A stretch of DNA of 64,000 nt from Malus domestica. Taxonomy: Eukaryota > Streptophyta > Magnoliopsida > Rosales > Rosaceae. The DNA is taken from contig NC_091664.1 in assembly GCF_042453785.1 (NCBI RefSeq), positions 2,595,001-2,659,000 on the forward strand, given 5' to 3'. The notes below the pieces were generated by a model. The model was given only the letters and a program-made list of their open reading frames with translations, was not told the origin of the DNA and made no database searches. Each line of letters starts with the position of its first letter. Within the stretch, counting starts at the first letter, position 1. Of the stretch, positions 55,334 to 64,000 are shown one piece after another. The position numbers and the translations under genes are program-made.

Positions 55334-56790
55334 TTCACGAAAGCAAATTGTTGTTGTGGATTTTGGTGGTGAAATATGAGTAGTGGATTTATAGGAAATT
55401 AAAATTTCAGGTGACTGAAGCCGAAGAATTCTTAAACTATAATATATTATTTTCGTTAATTATTTTTAGCGGGGTATTGGCCTAGCCCCCGCGCTTGTTT
55501 TACTTTTTTTTTTTTTTTCATATTATAAATAAAATCTAGTAGATGTGGGATGGGCAAGAGATTTCTGGTTGACCTGACAATTTCTTACACGGCCTATTAA
55601 TAAGACATGTAAACGACATGAAAATAACGGGTTTTGGGTCGACATGATAACTAATCAGGTTGTTGTCAAGTCAAATGATAAGAACCCGTTAATAACGGGT
55701 CCTTAACAAGTTTACACGAGAGTGACACGCTGGTAACCCGTTTCAACACGTTAAAAAAAAAATTATTTTAGTGATTTTAATTTTTTAAACTACTTAAAAA
55801 AACTTACTATAAAACACAATAGCGATAGAGTATATGTATATATTGTATATTAAAATATGTATTATTATATTCTTATTCTATATAAATTTAAAAAAAAAAG
55901 TATAACTTATTTTTATAGTATACTATAGGCAAGGAGTGAGATTAAAAAATTATAAAACACATTAAAAATAAAAATATCAAGTAATTTAGAAATACCAAAC
56001 ACATTAAAAAAAATATAATAATTAATTTACAAGTGCGAAAAATATGAAAAAAAAAAATGCAAACGCTTGTGATCACATCCTCTATGCTTTGAGGATGGAT
56101 ATAACGTCATTTGAATTGTTAAACCATACAAACCCTCATGAAGAATGTTTTTCAGGGAGTTCAAAATAAACCAATATCATTTCCCTTGATGATTGATGAA
56201 AATGGAAGGGTTTTATTGTCAAAACTTGCAAGGTTTCCTCAACCTTGAAACCCAACTCCTTTCATTTTGCATATCTTTGAACATTTGGTATTTTGTATTA
56301 ATCTATTAATATGTTTTTTCATTAGACTCTTATTTTGGGAATGTAACACTTAAAAAGACAAATGCTGTTTTTATGTTTTAAAGTAATATTTGTGTGACAA
56401 TGTGATATAAATATGCACATTTAGTATTATGTTTTCAATTTTCTTAGGTTTAAATTATGTTTTTACATTTCATTATTTATTGATTTAAAACATATTTTCC
56501 TTAACGAGTAACGAGTCAAATCATATTACCTGATAATATTAATGGGCCGGTTTCGAGTTGGGTCATATTACTTATTTACTTTAACGGGTATTACATGATA
56601 CAACTCATTAAGATATCGGGTATGTCACAAAAACAACATGAACACGGAAAACACTACACTAATGCCACGTCTAGTTTCTTGGTGCAACGGTCTCCTTTGG
56701 GAGAGGGTTTGTGCCTTGCACACGACTGTTGACGAAGAGCTAATCTCTCCTAATCCGTTTGTACAAAATTGAAAAGAAAAAAAAAACACT
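55334..56790. mobile_element. 1457-bp insertion, 10-bp flanking repeat, A-rich right end
   Basis: TAACCCAAAT flanks it (55324-55333 and 56791-56800), and block B has one copy (about 32375-32384), so the boundaries are firm. The right end is A-rich (GAAAAGAAAAAAAAAACACT) and preceded by GGTGCAACGGTCTCCTTTGG, which could be a tRNA-like SINE part. The interior holds AACGGGT/ACCCGTT phrases typical of another nested repeat. A non-LTR element with a long duplication is my best guess, perhaps with a nested element. Confidence 0.6.
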
Positions 56791-56800
56791 TAACCCAAAT

Positions 56801-57193
56801 TATTTTTCAAGCTCTTAAGGGCATTATTAGTGTCCCATCATCCATTCTATAACAAAACTCTAACCAATAAAAGTACAAACATGTTGATGAGAAAATGTTA
56901 TTTTTGATGAATAGAACATAAAAGTGACATTTCAGGAGGCTTCCTTCACCTATCAATAGTAAGTATATACTTGCTTTTGCTTTCCAATGGTTGGAGAAGA
57001 GGCTGTTAGGTTATGTCATGTAAGCTTCATGTGGAGGATTTTTTTCTTTTCTCTTAGTGAGAGAAAGACATCCTTAGGATGGGGTTAATAGCGCAAAAGG
57101 AAGTATCGTCACCATCTAATTTGAAATCAAGAGACGAATATGGTATACAAAAGGTTGATGTGGGGTGTGAGGTGTGAGGATACTATGAGAAAG
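56801..57193. other. Block C intergenic DNA, no gene
   Basis: Collinear with 32385-32550 and 33630-33840 of block B. It lacks the hAT element and MITE-like sequence found there. No exon seen. Confidence 0.55.
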
Positions 57194-58160
57194 CAAGGTT
57201 CTAAAAAACGCTAGGCGCTAGTCGGGTGGCGGACTAGCGCCTAGGCGGATTTACATAAATTTACACTATATATTATAAAATATGAACAAAACAAAATATA
57301 GATGAAAAAAAAAAACAAATACTAATAAATAAAAAATAAAAAAAACACAAAGTGGAGATGGACACACCTGGGCTTATTTTGGAAATCATCATGGATACAC
57401 CTGGAAGAACCTTTTGGGCTGAACCCAACCCCAAACTCAGGTTTAATAGCATACAAAAACCAATGGGATGTGGCTGGCATGCTATTGTTAATATATTGTT
57501 GCTGGTTCCCCATGTCTCAACCCTAAAGATGCCCTCTCTTTTCTTTATTCCCTCGAGCCCAGAGTCAAATGGCTATCTATCTTGCCATATCTCTCCCATT
57601 TCTCTCATTTCTGATTGTGTTAAGAATACCTAGGCCACTCTCTCTAGAATATTATAAATGTCTCATTTCTCTCAGCCATCTTTCTCAGACAACACACATC
57701 CTTGCTTTCACTCTTAGCCGCTCCTCCAGTCTCTATTTCTCAGACAATACACATCCTCACCTTCTCTCTCTCTCTCTTCAACAGATCCCCTTCTCTCTCT
57801 ATAGTAAAACCCAGATCCCCTTCTCTCTTTGCACTAAAACCCAACGGACAAATTATGTGTATTGTGTATCCCTGTATATTCTCAATCTACTTGGGTTCAT
57901 CGATTGATGTTGGGTGCAAGAGTGCAAGTTTGAAGATTTGGGTTATGGGTGGTGGATCGTGTGGATGCGAGGGGAGATTTGCAAAGAGAATTAGTTGCAT
58001 CGACCGCCGCCTAGCACCGCCTAGGCCGCCTTGAGCGCCTAGAGACGCCTAGACGGCCGCCTAAATCCTTCCCGCCTTACCTAAACGATTTAGCCCAAAT
58101 CAGATCGGGACTCCACCGCCGAGTGCCTAGGCGCTGCCTCGGCCGATTTTTAGAACATTG
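57194..58160. mobile_element. hAT-type element (967 bp), CAAGGTTCTAAAA termini
   Basis: Ends CAAGGTTCTAAAAA and, reversed, CAATGTTCTAAAAA. The flanks TGAGAAAG and CGAGAAAG (57186-57193, 58161-58168) match at 7 of 8. Block B has the empty site (CTATGAGAAAGAATG, about 33838). The sub-terminal parts are rich in GCCTAGGCG phrases. The middle (57350-57960) is UTR-like sequence without a recognisable gene. Confidence 0.85.
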
Positions 58161-59144
58161 CGAGAAAGAATATGGGATATTTAAGATAAATTTTAATTGA
58201 AAAAGTAGATGTGGGGTGTAATCAACGATATTTGGTGTGTGAATAAAACAACCCTTGATTTTAAACTAATTTAAAGTTCGGGATGAAAATTCAAACTTAA
58301 GTGGGTGCACATGTTGGAGTGAGTCAACATCCAACATGTGCACTTAGTACGATCTAGTGAGATCTGTCTTTATTGGTAAGTGAGAGATCCAAGTTTGATT
58401 CTCGTCAAAAGTGAATTTAAACCACATTATTGCTAGCCCATTGTGAGGCTAAGTCCAGCCCCCACCCTTCTAGTGTAGATAATATCGTTTACTAAAAAAA
58501 AAAAATCCAAAACCAAATAGGATTGTGACTTATTTTCCTTTTCTTGAAAGATTTACTTGTAAGATTTTCTTTTCTATTGTATATAAATTAAAAATGTTTT
58601 CTCCTTACTCAACAAGGATTGTATCTCTGTAAATATATGCCTTCACAAAGAGAAAAATGCATAACAGAAAACTCTCCTCTAGGCACTATATTTTAACATG
58701 TTATCTATATTTTAACAGCACAAACGAGAGCATGTGTGCTTTAGCCAATATAGTTACATTCATGTATACATATGTTACAATTGGGAGTTAATAGAACATA
58801 AACAAGGGATTCCTTGTCTATAGAGGTGTACAATTAAGAAAATTTATTACTGTAAACTATATATTGCTAAAACAAAAATTAAGCACAAATTAAATGGGTT
58901 GTCAAACTCTCCCAGAACCATCGATCCGAAAGGACTAGAATTTTAAACAAACAACTTCAAAACGGTTCATGGAGAGGCCAGTGGAGAAACGAACAAATTG
59001 ATCCGGTTATATGTTGAACGGGAAACAATCAAACCATGCATACGTGTTAGTCAAAGTAAACAGAGAGAGTATAGTGAATGGTTGGATGATGACCAAACCC
59101 CACTTGTAGAATGGGAGAAGTACAGGAACTTAAAAACCGGTGGC
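58161..59144. other. Right end of block C, no gene
   Basis: Collinear with 33840-34690. Noncoding in both copies. Confidence 0.55.
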
Positions 59145-60068
59145 TAGGGCGGGTCTAGAGATTTTTGAGGCCTGGGGCAACGCAAAAAAATGTGCCCTCA
59201 CTTTATGAGAAAGTTATTTGTTTTCACACGTAAGACATCGATAAAATTATACTTAGAAAATCATTTCAAACTTAATAATTTAGAAACACGGAAAAACTAA
59301 TTTATTTTGTATCGTGAGAAGGAAACAAAAAAAAAAACAAAAAAAAAACTCCAGGTTTACAAGTAGATAGATATGAGATTTGTTTTCCATCTAAACTTTT
59401 TAAAGTGTTTTTGTATAAATCGTGAGGTGTTTTTTCTTATTCACTAACCTTGTCAATATGGGATTAAAAAAATAATGATGTTTTTGAGTCTTTAATTGAT
59501 GAGTATGAATAATAAATGGGTACTAAATTAAACTTTTTGATGACACGTCATATGATTTGCAAATTTGGTTATCGTATTACTCTTTGTTGAATATTAGACT
59601 TGAATTGAAACAAATGTTTAAAAATAACAACTCATATAGCTACTAGCTACTAATTAAAAATAAATTAACAACCAAACAAAAATTTGTAAAAATGAAAAGA
59701 ATAAACATGCACTTAGCATTTCGAACTTAGGACCTCTCGTTAATTTTAAACAACAAAAACCATCGATTCTAATTAAACTTCTTGATTATTTAGCCAAATT
59801 TTATATATTTATACTCTTATGAAAAGAAGTTTGTAAAATTTGAAAGGTAAATAAGCACACATAGTGTTTTGAACCCAAGACATCCTCATTAATTTCAAAT
59901 GACAAAACCATCAGTTCTAGTTAAATTTCTTTGTCATTGAACCAAATATTATAAATTTATACTCTTACGAAAACATATATAAATATATCACCCTAACAAT
60001 TTTGGTGCCCCCAATTATTTTGGGCCCCGGACGGTCGCCTTGCCAGCACTGGGCCTAGGCCGGGCCTG
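59145..60068. mobile_element. hAT-type element (924 bp), second copy, inverted
   Basis: Reverse-complement copy of 32703-33616, with a perfect 8-bp duplication CCGGTGGC (59137-59144 and 60069-60076). The left terminus has C to T at its first base (TAGGGCGGGTCTAG). Confidence 0.88.
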
Positions 60069-60076
60069 CCGGTGGC

Positions 60077-60380
60077 AGTTCAAAAGAAAGAGTAGGAAAG
60101 AGTGATATTTTCAAAGTTTTGAGATCCAATTGTGAGACCCAGAAGAATGCATGCACTCTCCATATGTTATGGTAATCAGTCTCAACATGCTTTGTACGAG
60201 CATAAAACACCGAATTGAAATCCATGTTGGTGGTACTAATTATAAGGTTGTCACAAAGTAACAAGGTAGAAGTAGGACTGCAGTAGTAGCTTCCAACCCA
60301 TTAAGTAAATGAGAAATCCGTGTCAACACTCAACTGAGCAAGAGAATGATATTTAGCCTCATAAGAACAGCAAGAAAAGA
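60077..60380 (-). pseudogene. Ty1/copia RNase H fragment
   Basis: Minus strand reads EAKYHSLAQ, then LLCDNLIISTTN and FYARTKHVETDYH, matching the copia RNase H core (EAEY... CDN... H-KH-D-H). It ends at the hAT TSD. No flanking RT or LTR is recognisable, so it is a short orphan remnant. Confidence 0.75.
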
Positions 60381-60605
60381 ATCGGTTGTTTTTCAGCACT
60401 CCAAGTTATATGGTTGAGACCAAGAAACCTACAAAATAAATAATCAATTGATGAGTGTTGGAACAACCAGTCAATTGCATATGAGAAATCAAAACATGAT
60501 GGAGACCAACAAATAGCGTAATATAGGCATAAAAACAACCAAATTTGAAGAATGAGGAGCACTTATGAACTGGAAATAAAAACATTATGATGCAACAGTC
60601 TGGTT
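60381..60605. other. No gene seen
   Basis: Degenerate sequence, perhaps the rest of the copia remnant. Confidence 0.35.
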
Positions 60606-61465
60606 GTCTTAAATTTCAGGTAGACGGGTCATGGGCCCACTCCAACAACATCGATACTGTCCTCACTTGGCCACCTGTTCAATTCGTCAAGTGTGGGGTT
60701 TTAATATAAAAGGCATCGGTGTTAGTTAGAGTGTCTTAAATTTCAGGCCATGGGCCCACTCCAACAACACCGATACTGTCCCCACTTGGCCACCTGCTCA
60801 ATCCATCAGGTGTGGGGTTTTAATACGAAAGGCCTCGGTGTTAGTTCGAGTGTCTTAAATTTCAGGTAGACGGGCCATGGGCCCACTCTAACAACACCGA
60901 GACTATTCTCACTTGGCCACCTGCTCAATCCGTCAGGTGTGGGGTTTTAATACAAAAGGCCTCGGTGTTAGTTAGAGTAGGGTAATTCTATTTAAAGGGC
61001 TTATTCTCAAGCCTTCTGGCCGATGTGGGACAGAGGAATTCTAACACTCCCCCGCACGTGAGACCTCATTTTATGGGTCACACGTGAAGTTCCACATATT
61101 GGAAATCACGTGGAGCAAAGTCGGGGCTCACCCGTTTGGGCGGGGCCAATGGGGACCCACCCATTCACGTGGTACGTGGAGTCAAGTTGGGGCTCACCCA
61201 TTTGGGTGGGGTTAAAGGGGACCCACCCATTCATGTGGCAGTACGGGCCCGTCCTCTGGCTCGGATACCATCTTAAATTTCAGGTAGACGGGCCATGGGC
61301 CCACTTCAACGACACCGATACTATGCCTACTTGGCCACCTGTTCAATCCGTTAGGTGTTGGGTTTTAATACAAAATGTCTCGGTGTTAGTTAGAGTGTGG
61401 GAATTCTATTTAAATGGCTTGTTCTCAAGCCTTCTGGCCGATGTGGGACAGAGGAATTCTAACAG
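60606..61465 (+). repeat. Tandem repeat array (~121 and ~65 bp units)
   Basis: Four copies of a ~121-bp unit (GACGGGCCATGGGCCCACT ... ACTTGGCCACCTG ... GTGTGGGGTTTTAATA ... GGTGTTAGTTAGAGTG) start near 60609, 60733, 60855 and 61272. The last two are each followed by a shared ~65-bp block (AATTCTATTTAAA ... GATGTGGGACAGAGGAATTC). Between them is a second tandem pair with GGGGCTCACCC and GGGGACCCACCCATTCA (61115-61245). Noncoding repeat of unknown type. Confidence 0.75.
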
Positions 61466-62479
61466 GTTGGATGAGGAAATTTAAGATTATTAAGGAATTT
61501 TAAAATGATGGAATTTTGTTTTCTGGAATTTATGAATTTTCTGATTTGGTTAACCTAAAAGAACAATGGAATTTGAATACGGAATTTGTTTTTTAAAACT
61601 CTTACTCATAGAAATTTGGAAATGACACATATTTACATGAAATTTAAACTTTGGGAATTGGTAGTCCCAAATTCCAAGCTATTTTTACACGCGAAAATTC
61701 TAAATTTCTATATGTTTATGAATCCAAACAAGGAAATTAGTGCATGTCAATTTAAAAATTCTACTTTTGCCAAAATTTCAAATTCATTTCCCTCCAAACA
61801 TAGTGTAAAATAAATGTCGACTATAACAAAGTTGTGATAGTGAAGAAAGCCAACAAGCTATCTATACTCCATGACATCATAAATGTAACTCTCCCTCAAA
61901 GAGGACAGTTAATTGGAGGTATGAAAACGTAAGCTCTTTTAGTTGGCTAATTTTCTAGAGTGTATACAATTTATGTTTGTAATCGCCTTAATTTCCATAT
62001 AGTCCCTAGTTTCTTATGCACTCATTTAGGGAATGACTCTTAAGTGACTGAATTATTTTAGGCGTGAGATCAATTCCTTTAGTTATTGACTTACTGTAGG
62101 AGTGTTTGACCTAGTTAATTAAGGAGATTTTTTAGAGAAAAATCTGTTTTGTTTGGCCTAGGAATTAGGCGACAAAATTCAAATAACAATGTCTGCATCT
62201 TTCGTTAAACACCTTTTTGCATAACCCTAATATTCAATATTGCATCTGTGAGACAAAGGTTTTGAGAGCAACTGGGTGAATGTCTTCTAAACTTAGCATT
62301 CATTCACACATCATCATCTCTTCGTGAAAAATCTGTTTTCCCTCGCACTCGTGCAAATCCTTGTGTTTCGTAGTTTTGCTTTCAAACTGCTACTTGTGTT
62401 GTTTGTTCTTACTGGATTGAAACTACTGTCTGCACTAGGTCTCGATCCACCAAATTAGCAATTTCACGGTACATACTAG
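61466..62479. other. No gene seen
   Basis: AT-rich. 61820-62460 may be an LTR or other repeat leader, but no defined ends were found. Confidence 0.4.
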
Positions 62480-62751
62480 AAAATATTAACCTATGAAGCT
62501 ATGAAAAATGGAAGAAAGGAACAATGGCAGAAAGATGAATAGGCGAAGAAGATGAGAGAAAATACTCTTGTGTATTTTTCAGAATAGTCGAATACAACAT
62601 ACTGAGAAATTGACCCTTACAACTACCTTTTATAGTAACTACCATTTATTGCAAAAGACTCAAATACCCTCACTAACAACTTCATACTAACTCAATCTAT
62701 TCAATCACTTAACCAATGAAACTATGCCACATGGTTTAATCATATGGTTAT
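62480..62751 (-). mobile_element. Candidate 3' LTR of the copia element (partial)
   Basis: In element orientation it lies directly after a purine tract (GAGGGGGGAGTAATAACC) that follows the pol stop. It contains a TATA-like CTATAAAAGG at about 62629-62638. The outer end is not defined and no second LTR is inside the window. Confidence 0.4.
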
Positions 62752-64000
62752 TACTCCCCCCTCAAACGAAGCTGAGTTTTTTGCAGACATTACCCCTAAT
62801 CCAAGCCTTCTGCAATGCTTAAGGAAGATCGGACTATGTAATCCCTTTGTGAACACATCTGCCACTTGATCATCAGTTGGAATATAGTGAACCGTAAGAT
62901 CACCTTTCTGGACCTTTTCACGTACGAAATGATAATCAGTATCCAGATGTTTTATTTTGGAGTGGAAGACATGATTTGAACTTAATGCTAGAGCTGATAA
63001 ATTGTCACAATAGAAAGAAGGTGGAGCTGATATGTATTGATGAATATCCTTGAACACTGATCGAATCCAGAAGATATCAGCTGCAAAGTGAGGCAAAGCT
63101 TTGTATTCAGCTTCTGTAGAGCTACGAGACACAGTAGACTGCTTCTTCAACTGCCACGAGATAGGGTTTTCTCCAAGATATACAACAAAACCTGTAATTG
63201 ATCTTCTGGTGTTAATATCTGCTGCCCAATCCGAGTCTGAGAAAGCAGTGATATCAAAATACTTGCTCTTTATATAGTGAAGACCATAGTTAACAGTAGC
63301 TATGCACATTAGTTGGTTGTGTCACGAATTGACAAACCAAGTTCACTGAGTAAGCTATGTCTGGTTTAGTGAAAGTTAGGTACTATAATGCCCCAACTAT
63401 GCTTCTATAATGACTAGGTTCAGATAACAAACTTCCTTCTCCTGTAAGAACTTGAGTATGAGGTTTTGATGGTGTTAAGCTAGGCTTGCAATTGTCCATA
63501 CCTGCTTTCTTTAACAGATCTTTAGCATACTTGGTCTGAGTTATAAACACAGATCCATCATCTTTATATTGAATATGCAATCCCAAGAAGTATGACAATC
63601 TCCCCATATCCTTGAGATCAAACACACCAGCAAGATCATCAATCACAACTTGTATTTTGATTGGATTTGAACCAGTAAGAATTATGTTATCAACATAAAG
63701 TAATAGAAGGACAAGATCACCATCATCCATTTTTACAAAAAGACTAGTATCTGAAAGTGATGATTTGAAACCAATGGCTGGAAGATAGCTTGTGAACTTA
63801 GAGTTCCAAGCTCTAGGAGCCTGTTTTAGGCCATAATGTGATTTGACCAATCTGCACACATGGTTAGGGCATGTAGGATCCATAAAACCTTGTGGTTGCT
63901 TCATATATACCTCTTCTTCCAACTCTCCATGAAGAAAGGCAAGCTGCCTTCATTGCCAACCAAATTGAGCAGCCAAAGCTAAGATTATCCTTATTGTAGT
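62740..64000 (-). pseudogene. Ty1/copia RT-RNase H, broken, runs off the window
   Basis: From the window edge: [28 protein letters not shown] and the catalytic [11 protein letters not shown], where the family has YVDDI, so the second Asp is Asn. Then [14 protein letters not shown] stop after IVGAL (about 63383), a deletion and a second stop split it from RNase H (63309-62740: FSDSDWAADINTRRSITG, STEAEYKAL, CDNLSALAL, IKHLDTDYHFVREK, DVFTKGL). A frameshift lies just before EEEVYM near the window end. Not functional. Confidence 0.88.

Larger units (their letters stand above)
37061..59130. repeat. Block C: direct segmental duplicate of block B
   Basis: Same gene order and orientation as block B. 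It is enlarged by the gypsy element (37971-47088) and by the insertions at 52185-55050, 55063-55212, 55334-56790 and 57194-58160. The right end is at about 59130, where a hAT element follows almost at once. Confidence 0.8.

Noticed and set aside
57352..58034. Gene inside the hAT element at 57194
   Set aside because: Open frames overlap in two phases and are Ser/Leu-rich translations of CT-rich UTR-like DNA with no homologue recognised.
61110..61484. 124-residue ORF with Trp/Pro-rich repeats
   Set aside because: It is a translation of the GGGGCTCACCC tandem repeats; no start context or homologue.

Overview
This window is plant nuclear DNA. The protein-coding genes have GT-AG introns, and the rest is AT-rich and dominated by transposable elements: Ty3/gypsy and Ty1/copia LTR elements, an RTE-type LINE, Helitron-like termini, hAT, Mutator-like and Tourist MITEs, and a Cassandra-type LTR with a 5S rRNA-like module. 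The repeat set plus a fragment of a polyol (sorbitol) transporter suggest Rosaceae, probably Malus/Pyrus; this is inference from remembered repeat families, not a search.

Three intact host genes can be supported, all on the minus strand. One is a three-exon gene for a 234-residue membrane protein of unknown function (11376-12836). The other two are nine-exon vacuolar processing enzyme (legumain-type Cys protease) paralogues of 463 residues each (20363-22782 and 48086-50466). Fragments of other host genes are a HEATR1/UTP10 start (24147), a polyol transporter piece (24481), a dCTP pyrophosphatase exon (36219), a VPE last exon (10589) and two dead copies of the membrane-protein gene (17722, 37061).

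Layout. 0.4-9 kb: a 5'-truncated LINE tail, a motif-rich repeat tract leading into a coiled-coil repeat-associated ORF, then a LINE with an uninterrupted 1145-codon ORF. 9-20 kb: an inverted pair of the same host segment (block A about 10.5-12.96 kb; block B from about 17.6 kb), separated by Helitron-like elements and a 907-bp Mutator-type foldback. 17.6-34.7 kb is block B and about 37.06-59.13 kb is block C. They are direct repeats carrying the membrane-protein gene, VPE and downstream DNA, and each has been separately inflated by TE insertions. Because B and C are paralogous, each often shows the other's empty site, which validates many insertions and their target-site duplications. 37971-47088 is a dead gypsy chromovirus with four further elements nested in it. 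60-64 kb holds copia fragments and a tandem repeat.

The most notable biological point is reciprocal decay. Block A keeps the membrane-protein gene and only the last VPE exon, while B and C keep VPE and have lost the membrane-protein gene. I found no operon, CRISPR, tRNA or new defence-type system. The novelty here lies in genome architecture.
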